Source of the DNA: Dyadobacter sp. CY323
GTDB lineage: Bacteria; Bacteroidota; Bacteroidia; Cytophagales; Spirosomataceae
Direction: 5' to 3'
DNA: 64,000 nt
NCBI RefSeq assembly: GCF_021390245.1
Contig: NZ_JAJUXH010000004.1
Span: 1-64,000, forward strand
The position numbers were made by a program, and so were the translations under genes. Shown here piece by piece: positions 8,236-15,513 of the stretch; position 1 is the first letter of the stretch; every line of letters starts with the position of its first letter. The notes below the pieces were generated by a model. That model had not been told where the DNA came from and searched no databases. It saw only the letters and a program-made list of their open reading frames with translations.

Positions 8236-8627
8236 AGCAACATAGCCTCACGTTTCTCAATTAACTCTCGGTCCGACAATTCCGGAAAAAACTTGCGGTA
8301 TTCTTCCGGAGCTGCATTTTCGAAGTCAGGATATTTTCTTTTTACGCTTTCAACGATTTCATCAAAACTGTTTCCAGACAAAACCCTTAAATTCCGGTCG
8401 CTGGAGATTGTACCGTTTGAAGCGATTTGCTGAAGATTGATATAGTTATAGTTGATCAATCCGTCTGGAAAATTTTCGGGCATTTGGGCATTCAGGTCCT
8501 GATATTTGACCGATTTCATTTTTACCTCTTTCTCAATCTTTTTCTCCTCGAATGCCAGTTTTTCATTTTCACAGCCGGTAAAGAGGCTGGATACAAGAGC
8601 AAGCATTAATACAAAACTGTACTTCAT
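8208..8627 (-). CDS. Hypothetical lipoprotein
   Basis: From the ATG at 8627 this is a 139-residue lipoprotein (MKYSFVLMLALVSSLFTGC, lipid Cys at about 19) followed by a charged, Lys/Glu-rich linker and a helical domain (SFDEIVESVKRKYPDF). A longer in-frame start at 8804 would add 59 residues without signal features and would run into the neighbouring terminator, so it was rejected. The last dozen residues (LLQVHHIFHL) may be read into a foreign 3' remnant, so the original C-terminus may be lost. Family not recognised. Confidence 0.65.
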   Translation of the reverse strand: MKYSFVLMLALVSSLFTGCENEKLAFEEKKIEKEVKMKSVKYQDLNAQMPENFPDGLINYNYINLQQIASNGTISSDRNLRVLSGNSFDEIVESVKRKYPDFENAAPEEYRKFFPELSDRELIEKREAMLLQVHHIFHL

Positions 8628-8700
8628 ACATCTGAAAAGTTTCTGCAACCCATGAATTAGAATCGCATTGCAAGGTAGAAGAGCCAGATTTTCGAATTTG

Positions 8701-8735
8701 TAGAAGGTAGTTTTTCGGTTATTAGAAGGTAGTTT
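8701..8735. repeat. Two 13-bp direct repeats upstream of the lipoprotein gene
   Basis: TAGAAGGTAGTTT occurs at 8701-8713 and 8723-8735, a spacing of 22 bp (two helical turns). The pair lies 75-110 bp upstream of the ATG at 8627 and could be a regulator site. Confidence 0.35.
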
Positions 8736-8770
8736 GAGTGATCGATTGGTCAAAACGACGATGGTGGGCA

Positions 8771-8798
8771 AAAAAAAAGCAGCCCTCGCAGGCTGCTC
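8771..8798 (-). terminator. Duplicated fba terminator (copy 1)
   Basis: On the minus strand the stem GCAGCC/GGCTGC with a 6-nt loop (8779-8796) is followed by eight or more T residues. It aligns at a constant offset of 2381 bp with the terminator of the intact fba gene (11150-11179), but the hairpin is in the opposite orientation. Confidence 0.75.
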
Positions 8799-8824
8799 TT
8801 TCAATCAATATCAAAAACTAAAAT

Positions 8825-8923
8825 TTACCCCAGCTGATTAATGCAATTCAGATCCTCGAATGCAATTTTCAACCTTTGGATCATCGTTTCTTCGCCTTTG
8901 CGAAGCCATACGCGCGGATCGTA
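8825..8923 (-). pseudogene. 3'-end fragment of a fructose-bisphosphate aldolase gene (fba)
   Basis: The minus strand encodes the last 32 residues of the aldolase (from YDPRVWLRKGEE to the TAA). Positions 8801-8911 are identical to 11182-11292. The next 12 bp differ at two positions, both synonymous third-codon changes, after which similarity stops. It is thus a partial copy from a slightly different fba allele, not an exact recent duplication. It forms one of two direct repeats enclosing the T9SS gene at 9054-11129. Confidence 0.85.
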
Positions 8924-9053
8924 ACTAAAACTTTCAGTTTTCATCCAGAACAGTATTTCCTTGCAATAATTCTAATTGACCTCTTAATAAATTAATTCTC
9001 GTTCCCCTACATCAAAAGCGATATTTGACATATACGACTTAAAATAGATTAAT

Positions 9054-11129
9054 ATGTCTAGCAAAGCAATCAAGGTTGTCATTTATATATTTATCTTCTC
9101 TCTATCACAGGCAAATGGTATAGCCGAAAACATTATAGGTGGTTACTTGCAGATAAATGCTGTAAGTACATTAATAACGAGATACAAGATCTCATTGAAA
9201 CTTCACATTGATGAAACGAATGGTTCTTTCGCATCGAATGAGTTGAATGTCAAGATGATCAGAAGAAGTAATGGTTCAGAAGTCGAATCTTTCAGACTCT
9301 TGAAAAATCAAAGCAGGAAGGTGACATATAATAAAGAGGTTTGCATTGGAAATGTTGAGCTTAAAACAATCTACGCAAATTTTGAATCTGAGGTTGAGCT
9401 TTATCCCCCGTCGTACTCCGATATGGAAGGCTATTACCTTGAATGGACAGATTGTTGCCGCCAAGTGAATGTCGTCAACCTTAATAATTCTGGGTCTTAT
9501 ACAACTATCTTCAGAACTTTTTTTCCACCGATTTTTGCTAGTGGCGTTCCATTCTTTAATTCTACACCCACTGTAGACGAGCTCAATACTTTTTTCATCT
9601 GTAAGCAGGGGCCGTTTTCTTTTAAGATTGCTGCCAGCGACATAGATGGAGACAAACTCAGATTTTTCCTAGTGGATCCAATAGGCTACCATTTCACTTC
9701 AAACTCTCCACTTGAATGGCAAAAAGGGTATGCTGCCAATAATGCTATTCCAGGCAACCCTTCACTGAAAATTGATCCTGAGACTGGGATGTTATCTGTA
9801 ACATCAGAAACGATTGGGTTGTTTACTTTCGCGGTTTGCGTTGAGGAGTATCGCAACGGCCGACGAATTGGTTCAGTGATTCGTGAATTTACTGTTAGTT
9901 CCCTTGATCAATGTTCTTCCGCGACTACTGATAAAAACGTTTATTTGAATGATGTGCCCGTGACGAACGCTACGATTTGTCCAGGAAATGAGATAAAACT
10001 TGATGCGAAATTAAATCTGGGATTTAATTGCCAGTGGATGCGAAATGGCCAGAACATTCCCGGCGCCATGGGCAGTAGTCTAGAAGTCGTTCAGGAAGGG
10101 GATTACAGTTTCAAAAGTTCTCAATCCGGATCTTGTCCAGAGGCAGTTGAATCGGAAAAGGTCCACGTATCTGGGGCTAACACAGCTTTCAAGTTGGAAA
10201 AGCAAGGAGCATCAACTCCGTGCGACAAGCTCGGTGAGGCTATCATTGAGGGGCCAAAGAATCTACATTCTTATAATTGGTACAAAAATGGCAGCTTGCT
10301 AACTGTAAAAAGTAATTCTTTGGCAGTTTCGGAGCCGGGAAGTTACTGGGCTGTTATAGAATCATTCACCTGCAAGCTTTTTTCCGATACTGTAGTAATA
10401 CAACAGTTCTCCGATTCAAGTGTAAAGATTGAAATGGATCCAATAGCAGCAATGTGTGCAAATCAGGATACTGCCATTCATTTGATTGGCATGCCGACAG
10501 GCGGTGTTTTTAAGGGAGCAGGCATCGTAGGGGATATTTTCTACCCAATAAAAGCTGGGGTAGGAGTGCATGAATTAATTTATTCTATTCCTTCAACGGA
10601 GGGATGTTCAACTGCTGCGGCCAGGCAAATAGTTGAAATTTACGATTCCCCGAAGTTTAATTTGTTGCCGGAAATTTGTGTCGTTAATGAAATTACGGCT
10701 ATTGGAGTGGAGGATTCGCATGATCTAAATTACGAATGGTCTCCCAAAGATGGACTTGATAATCCGTTAACGCCGATGCCTACCGTGACGACTGACAAAA
10801 GTATTTTATATACGGTAATCGCGACTGACCATAATGGTTGTAAGACGGCCAAGACTATCCAAGTGAAAATCTGCGATGAAGTTTCAATCCCGGATATCTT
10901 TACGCCAAATCAAGATGGAATCAATGATTCATGGGAATTGAGGGGCATTGACAATTATCCGTACGCAGAAGTGACAATATATAATCGATGGGGTAGAGTA
11001 ATCTTTCACTCTAGCGGAACTTATAAGCCATTTGATGGGTCAAAAAATACAACGGATATTTATTATTATAAGATTAAGTTGAATGAGGCGCTGCCATTGC
11101 GATCTGGGGCTTTGATGCTAGTTCGTTGA
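9054..11129 (+). CDS. T9SS-exported adhesin-like protein with gliding motility-associated C-terminal domain
   Basis: A 691-residue secreted protein with a signal peptide (MSSKAIKVVIYIFIFSLSQANG), several beta-sandwich (Ig/PKD-like) segments rich in paired Cys and CPGNEI-type motifs, and a C-terminal type B sorting domain (about residues 612-691) with FTPNQDGINDSW, YNRWGRVIF and a terminal LMLVR. This C-terminus directs export through the type IX secretion system and surface attachment. The base composition is more AT-rich than the flanking core genes. The gene lies between direct repeats of the fba 3' end and looks acquired or mobile. A weak -7 element (GATATTTG, 9020-9027) precedes the ATG. 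Ligand unknown. Confidence 0.85.
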   Translation: MSSKAIKVVIYIFIFSLSQANGIAENIIGGYLQINAVSTLITRYKISLKLHIDETNGSFASNELNVKMIRRSNGSEVESFRLLKNQSRKVTYNKEVCIGNVELKTIYANFESEVELYPPSYSDMEGYYLEWTDCCRQVNVVNLNNSGSYTTIFRTFFPPIFASGVPFFNSTPTVDELNTFFICKQGPFSFKIAASDIDGDKLRFFLVDPIGYHFTSNSPLEWQKGYAANNAIPGNPSLKIDPETGMLSVTSETIGLFTFAVCVEEYRNGRRIGSVIREFTVSSLDQCSSATTDKNVYLNDVPVTNATICPGNEIKLDAKLNLGFNCQWMRNGQNIPGAMGSSLEVVQEGDYSFKSSQSGSCPEAVESEKVHVSGANTAFKLEKQGASTPCDKLGEAIIEGPKNLHSYNWYKNGSLLTVKSNSLAVSEPGSYWAVIESFTCKLFSDTVVIQQFSDSSVKIEMDPIAAMCANQDTAIHLIGMPTGGVFKGAGIVGDIFYPIKAGVGVHELIYSIPSTEGCSTAAARQIVEIYDSPKFNLLPEICVVNEITAIGVEDSHDLNYEWSPKDGLDNPLTPMPTVTTDKSILYTVIATDHNGCKTAKTIQVKICDEVSIPDIFTPNQDGINDSWELRGIDNYPYAEVTIYNRWGRVIFHSSGTYKPFDGSKNTTDIYYYKIKLNEALPLRSGALMLVR

Positions 11130-11149
11130 TAATACTACGTTTTTATAAC

Positions 11150-11179
11150 AAAAAAAAGAGCAGCCTGCGAAGGCTGCTC
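11150..11179 (-). terminator. Terminator of fba
   Basis: The minus strand reads stem GAGCAGCC/GGCTGCTC with a 6-nt loop (11158-11179), followed by eight T residues. It lies 27 nt after the fba stop codon. Confidence 0.85.
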
Positions 11180-11304
11180 TCTCAATCAATATCAAAAACT
11201 AAAATTTACCCCAGCTGATTAATGCAATTCAGATCCTCGAATGCAATTTTCAACCTTTGGATCATCGTTTCTTCGCCTTTGCGAAGCCATACACGTGGAT
11301 CGTA
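11152..11304. repeat. Direct repeat copy 2 (inside intact fba and its terminator)
   Basis: Partner of the repeat at 8771-8923. This copy is part of the intact aldolase gene and its own terminator. Confidence 0.85.
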
Positions 11305-12285
11305 GTATTTTTTGTTTGGCGAATCCGGTCCGTCCGGGTTACCAAGTTGGGTTTGCAGGTATCCTTCTTTTTCTTTGTAGTATTTCAAAATTCCTTCCCA
11401 GGTTGACCATTGCATATCGGTATCGATATTCATTTTGATCGCGCCGTATTCGATCGCTTCGCGGATTTCTTCGCGTGAAGAACCTGATCCTCCGTGAAAT
11501 ACGAAGTTAACCGGCAACTCAGCAGTCGCGAATTTTTCCTGAATGAAGTTTTGTGAATTGCGAAGGATTTTCGGTTCCAATTTCACATTACCTGGTTTGT
11601 AAACGCCGTGGACATTTCCGAATGCAGCAGCAATGGTGAAGTTTGGAGAGATTTTCGACAGTTCTTCGTAAGCGTAAGCAACTTCTTCCGGTTGGGTATA
11701 AAGCTTCGAGCTATCCACGTCGCTGTTGTCCACGCCATCTTCCTCTCCGCCGGTTACACCCAATTCGATTTCAAGTGTCATGCCGATTTTCGCCATTCTT
11801 TCGAAGTATTTGGCAGAAATCTCGATGTTTTCTTCAATTGGTTCTTCCGATAAATCCAGCATGTGCGAGCTGTACAATGGCTTGCCATATTGGTCAAAAT
11901 ATCTTTCGCCGGCTTCCAATAAACCATCGATCCAGGGAAGTAATTTTTTTGCGCAATGATCCGTGTGAAGAATAACAGGTACTCCGTAAAGTGCCGCCAT
12001 TTGGTGAACATGCATTGCACCGGAAATGCCTCCGGCTATTGCAGCCTGCTGATTTGCGTTTGAAAGGCTTTTTCCAGCATAAAATATAGCGCCGCCATTT
12101 GAAAACTGGATGATGACAGGGCTGTTTACCGCTTTGGCAGTTTCAAGTACCGCGTTCACTGAGTTGGTTCCTACCACGTTAACCGCCGGAAGGGCATAGT
12201 TATTTTCGTTGGCATGGCGGAAAATTTCGCTAACTCCGTCACCGGTAACAACTCCGGGCGCAAAGCGTTTTGTGGTTTCGCTCAT
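11206..12285 (-). CDS. fbaA: Class II fructose-bisphosphate aldolase
   Basis: A 359-residue zinc-dependent aldolase that interconverts fructose 1,6-bisphosphate with dihydroxyacetone phosphate and glyceraldehyde 3-phosphate in the cytosol. The ATG at 12285 (MSETTKRFAPGVVTGDGV) matches the start and length of E. coli FbaA; the ATG seven codons upstream is less likely. Visible family features are the zinc-ligand HTDHCAKK motif (about residue 107-114), GNVHGVYKPG, and HGGSGSSREEI with another zinc His. The 3' 111 bp and the terminator are duplicated at 8771-8923, so this gene marks the right edge of the accessory patch. The gene downstream of it is convergent. Confidence 0.95.
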   Translation of the reverse strand: MSETTKRFAPGVVTGDGVSEIFRHANENNYALPAVNVVGTNSVNAVLETAKAVNSPVIIQFSNGGAIFYAGKSLSNANQQAAIAGGISGAMHVHQMAALYGVPVILHTDHCAKKLLPWIDGLLEAGERYFDQYGKPLYSSHMLDLSEEPIEENIEISAKYFERMAKIGMTLEIELGVTGGEEDGVDNSDVDSSKLYTQPEEVAYAYEELSKISPNFTIAAAFGNVHGVYKPGNVKLEPKILRNSQNFIQEKFATAELPVNFVFHGGSGSSREEIREAIEYGAIKMNIDTDMQWSTWEGILKYYKEKEGYLQTQLGNPDGPDSPNKKYYDPRVWLRKGEETMIQRLKIAFEDLNCINQLG

Positions 12286-12456
12286 AGTATTAAGAGATTT
12301 TTTCAAGAATTTATTTTACAATTCAGTCAACAAAAAAGAATTGTGAGGCAATCCGCGCAAGTTAGGTATTTTAGAGAAATTGAAGGGAATATGTACCGGT
12401 TATTCTGCATCAGAACGACCATCAATCCGTTTATAACCGTATTAAGACAATCTGTG

Positions 12457-12464
12457 TATCTTTG
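12457..12464 (+). promoter_or_regulatory. -7 promoter element right at the start codon
   Basis: TATCTTTG matches TAnnTTTG perfectly and ends 3 nt before the ATG at 12468, so the transcript would begin at or next to the start codon (leaderless). Confidence 0.5.
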
Positions 12465-12467
12465 AAA

Positions 12468-12707
12468 ATGAATTCTAAACTTACCAGGACAATCTTACTC
12501 GCGCTGACTCTGGGCTTCTTTGTGGTCTGGGTTCTGGAATTTCGCCGGGCTGGACTTTTCGAAAGCTACTGGTTGCTTTTGCTCAGTATAATGAGTTTGC
12601 TTTTGTTCCAGTTTATCAGATTAAAAGCGGCGGGTAGCGTAATCAAGAAAGACGAACCGAAGACATTGATACACCAGCAAAAACCTCGTAAAACCGCTAA
12701 AAAATAA
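12468..12707 (+). CDS. Small two-helix membrane protein
   Basis: A 79-residue protein starting MNSKLTRTILLALTLGF with two hydrophobic helices (about residues 8-26 and 33-51) and a basic C-terminal tail ending KPRKTAKK, probably cytoplasmic. The ATG at 12468 is preferred over the TTG two codons upstream because a -7 box abuts it. It is the first gene of a tight plus-strand cluster; the CNNM/CBS gene starts 2 nt after its stop. Family and role are not recognised. Confidence 0.7.
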   Translation: MNSKLTRTILLALTLGFFVVWVLEFRRAGLFESYWLLLLSIMSLLLFQFIRLKAAGSVIKKDEPKTLIHQQKPRKTAKK

Positions 12708-12709
12708 AC

Positions 12710-13906
12710 ATGCTCATTGGTCTTACTATATTGTTCTTCATTCTGGCCGGATATTTTGGGGCGGTAAGATCTGTTTTAATTGATTTTTCCATTGATCGCT
12801 ATTCACTCCGTCATGAAAAAACGGAACTGGTTGTCCAGACACTTTACTGGCGACGGATTTTAAGGATGATCAGGCTGCTGGCCGTAGCATTGGGCTGTTT
12901 TATGGCCGCAATTACCATTTTCCCATTGCTTTCCGTCCAATCGGGTTTCGAAGAAGGCTTAGCAATTTTTGGCGTTTTTCTGGCGCTCGCGGGGATATGG
13001 ATGCTGTCGTATGGAAGTTGGGTGCGCGTCGGCAGAAGTTTTCCACATGTTATTGACTTAAAAGCATTTCCGGTCCGGTTTGGCGAGTGGCTGATGACGC
13101 CGCTATATTGGGTCGTCGAACCTTTTGTGAAAGAGAATATTCTGACGCCTTCGCTCCGTGACGACATTGTTTCAGCCGACGATCCTGATTTTGACGATCG
13201 CAGCATTGAAGAGCGCATGTTCATTAATGCGCTGGATTTTAAAGATTTACGCATTCGGGACTGCATGATTCCGAGAACGGAGATTTCATCCGTAAATGTA
13301 AATGCGACGATTGAAGATCTGCGGACCGCTTTCCTGACAAGCGGACATTCCAAGATCATTGTGCAGCGTGAATCCGTCGATGAAGTACTCGGTTATTGTC
13401 ATGCATTATCGCTGTTTAAAAAACCAAAAGAGATCAGTAACATCATCACACCGATCCTGATCGTGCCCGAAGCAATGCCCGCCCGTGATCTGATGCTGCG
13501 GTTTCTGGAAGAAAGAAGAAGTCTTGCGCTGGTCGTGGACGAGTTTGGGGGGACTGCCGGATTAGTGAGTGTGGAAGATGTAGTAGAACAAATTTTCGGC
13601 GAAATTCAGGATGAATATGACTCCACGGAGGACTGGACAGAAAGGCAGCTGGATGATAACAGTTACATTCTGAGTGCAAGACACGAACTGGATTATCTGA
13701 ACGAAAAGTATAGCTGGGAGCTCCCGGAAGGCGATTATGATACCTTGGCGGGTATGTTGATCGATCAGTATGGCGATTTGCCGGATGTAAACGAAGTCGT
13801 CAGTATTCCACCTTATTCTTTCCAGGTAATCTCGGTTCAGGATACGCGCATTGAACTGGTGCGACTGACGATAGAGGAAAAGGAGAAAAAAAGCAGCAGA
13901 GATTAA
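12710..13906 (+). CDS. CNNM/CorC-type membrane protein with CBS pair (hemolysin family)
   Basis: A 398-residue protein. Hydrophobic helices lie at about residues 1-20, 50-70 and 80-100 (a reduced DUF21/CNNM-like membrane part), followed by a tandem CBS module (about 175-305, with RDCMIPRTEI and the second-repeat motif LALVVDEFGGTAGLVSVEDVVE) and a C-terminal CorC/HlyC transporter-associated domain (about 315-395). Relatives are linked to magnesium or cobalt efflux and, in Bacteroidota, include GldE. The membrane part is shorter than the usual four helices of DUF21, so the transport role is uncertain. It is 2 nt downstream of the small membrane protein and 37 nt upstream of the beta-lactamase. 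Confidence 0.82.
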   Translation: MLIGLTILFFILAGYFGAVRSVLIDFSIDRYSLRHEKTELVVQTLYWRRILRMIRLLAVALGCFMAAITIFPLLSVQSGFEEGLAIFGVFLALAGIWMLSYGSWVRVGRSFPHVIDLKAFPVRFGEWLMTPLYWVVEPFVKENILTPSLRDDIVSADDPDFDDRSIEERMFINALDFKDLRIRDCMIPRTEISSVNVNATIEDLRTAFLTSGHSKIIVQRESVDEVLGYCHALSLFKKPKEISNIITPILIVPEAMPARDLMLRFLEERRSLALVVDEFGGTAGLVSVEDVVEQIFGEIQDEYDSTEDWTERQLDDNSYILSARHELDYLNEKYSWELPEGDYDTLAGMLIDQYGDLPDVNEVVSIPPYSFQVISVQDTRIELVRLTIEEKEKKSSRD

Positions 13907-13943
13907 TTTTCAATTTGCCCATTTAAACCAGGATTTCCAAAGC

Positions 13944-14843
13944 ATGCCAGGCTTCTCTTCTTCACGTATCCTTTTTCTTATTCCATTTTTGTTCAGCACT
14001 CAACTGCGGGCTCAAAAAGCACAATTGAATTCGGAAATTGAGACGATTTCCAAGGCCATCGACGGCATTACCGGCGTTGGGATCCTGGATTTGAAAACCA
14101 AAGAAACCGTGGTTTTTAATGGAAATCATCGGTTTCCGATGCAAAGTGTGTTCAAGTTCCCATTGGGTATAGCCGTTCTCGACCAAGTCGACAAAAAGAA
14201 GCTGCGACTGGATCAGAAGATACACATTACAAGCAGGGATTATTTCCAAAAAACATACAGTCCCATGCGCGACAAGTTTCCCAACGCGGATGTAGACCTG
14301 ACCGTCGCCGAGCTTTTAACCTATACCGTTTCACTGAGCGACAACATTGCCTGCGATATTTTATTCAGATTGATAGGCGGGCCAAAAGTCGTCAACACGT
14401 ATATTCACGGATTGGGTGTGAAGGATATGCAGATCGTCGCGAACGAGGAGCAAATGCATCAAAGCTGGGACGTTCAATATACCAACTGGTGCAAACCCGA
14501 AGCAATGCTGCAACTGCTGGATGTATTTTATCAGGGTAAAAAATTGTCGGAAGCCAGTACAGATTTTCTCTGGAATGTGATGGTTGAAACTCCAACCGGT
14601 GCAAAAAGGATTAAAAGTATGCTTCCTCCAAACACCATTGTCGCGCATAAAACCGGTACCTCGGGTGCAAATGACAAGGGTATAACTGGCGCCGTGAACG
14701 ACGTAGGCATTGTAAAGCTGCCCGGCGGAAAAGACATTGCGGTGGTCATTTACGTATCAGATTCCCATGCAAAAACAGAGGAAATTGAGATCGTGATCGC
14801 AAAGATAGCGAAGGCTGCGGCCGACCATTACTCGGCTAAATAG
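13944..14843 (+). CDS. Class A beta-lactamase, subclass A2
   Basis: A 299-residue periplasmic serine beta-lactamase with signal peptide (MPGFSSSRILFLIPFLFS...RAQ). All catalytic motifs are present: S68-V-F-K71, S-D-N at 132-134, the omega-loop Glu at 168 in NEEQMH, and K-T-G at 236-238. The NEEQMH..DVQYTNW pattern, with His instead of Asn four residues after the Glu, marks subclass A2, the branch of chromosomal and acquired enzymes of Bacteroidota such as CfxA, CepA, PER and VEB. It is probably intrinsic and chromosomal here, since it sits in a compact operon-like cluster without mobile elements. Its spectrum cannot be told from sequence alone. Confidence 0.92.
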   Translation: MPGFSSSRILFLIPFLFSTQLRAQKAQLNSEIETISKAIDGITGVGILDLKTKETVVFNGNHRFPMQSVFKFPLGIAVLDQVDKKKLRLDQKIHITSRDYFQKTYSPMRDKFPNADVDLTVAELLTYTVSLSDNIACDILFRLIGGPKVVNTYIHGLGVKDMQIVANEEQMHQSWDVQYTNWCKPEAMLQLLDVFYQGKKLSEASTDFLWNVMVETPTGAKRIKSMLPPNTIVAHKTGTSGANDKGITGAVNDVGIVKLPGGKDIAVVIYVSDSHAKTEEIEIVIAKIAKAAADHYSAK

Positions 14844-14875
14844 CCTTTTTAAACTTAAAACAAAGAAACACGAAA

Positions 14876-15493
14876 GTGCGGATATCGGTTGAAAATGCAG
14901 GTAAGAAGTTTGTAAAGGAGTGGATTGTCCGTAACGCTAGTTTTGAACTTTCAGCCGGTCATAAATACACTTTTGTGGGACCGAATGGCAGCGGAAAATC
15001 GACTTTGCTTCAACTACTTACCGGAATGATGCCGGTTTCAGAAGGCACTATCAAATACCATTCGGGCGACAAAGAAATAGAAGAGGATCATTGGTACCGG
15101 CATCTGGTGATCGCAGCCCCGTATCTCGAATTAATTGAAGAATTTACATTGCGCGAGCTGATCGAGTTTCATACCGAGTTTAAGCCATTCAAAAACAAGA
15201 TGTCATTCGCCGACTTTGAAGACTTTATCCAGCTTTCGCGCGCCAGTAATAAGATCATCCGGCACTTTTCTTCGGGAATGAAACAGCGGGTGAAGCTTGG
15301 ACTTGCGTTTATGTCCGATGTGCCGGTAATTTTTCTCGATGAACCCACTACCAACCTCGATGCGCAGGGCATTGGCTGGTACCTGGATCACGTAGTAGAA
15401 AACACTCAAAATCAGCTCGTTTTGCTGGGTTCCAATGTGAAACAGGAATATGAGTTTTGTGAAAATATCATTTCAGTTTCTGCGTTCAAATAG
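14876..15493 (+). CDS. ABC transporter ATP-binding protein (stand-alone ATPase)
   Basis: A 205-residue ATPase. Walker A GPNGSGKST at residues 35-43, signature FSSGMKQR near 138, Walker B VIFLDEPTTNLD near 155 and a final switch region are present. The start is GTG at 14876; no ATG upstream fits. No permease gene is adjacent, so the membrane partner must be encoded elsewhere. The gene lies 32 nt after the beta-lactamase and 20 nt before a large T9SS protein, in one transcription direction. The substrate is unknown. Confidence 0.88.
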   Translation: MRISVENAGKKFVKEWIVRNASFELSAGHKYTFVGPNGSGKSTLLQLLTGMMPVSEGTIKYHSGDKEIEEDHWYRHLVIAAPYLELIEEFTLRELIEFHTEFKPFKNKMSFADFEDFIQLSRASNKIIRHFSSGMKQRVKLGLAFMSDVPVIFLDEPTTNLDAQGIGWYLDHVVENTQNQLVLLGSNVKQEYEFCENIISVSAFK

Positions 15494-15513
15494 AAATACA
15501 AGAGGTTCGGCCA

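Larger units (their letters stand above)
8771..8923. repeat. Direct repeat copy 1 (fba 3' end plus terminator)
   Basis: This pairs with 11152-11304 at an offset of 2381 bp. A perfect 111-bp core spans 8801-8911. The repeats enclose exactly one gene, and recombination between them would excise a 2381-bp circle and leave fba intact. Confidence 0.85.

Noticed and set aside
8628..8804. N-terminal extension of the lipoprotein gene (start at 8804)
   Set aside because: The extension has no signal-peptide logic and starts inside the duplicated terminator; the internal ATG at 8627 gives a perfect lipoprotein signal.
9054..11129. Classical insertion sequence or transposon
   Set aside because: The repeats are 111 bp or more of fba coding sequence, there is no transposase, and there are no short terminal inverted repeats.
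13944..14843. Acquired resistance gene cassette
   Set aside because: The beta-lactamase has no mobile-element context and sits in a compact, co-directional cluster, so it is more likely an intrinsic chromosomal gene.
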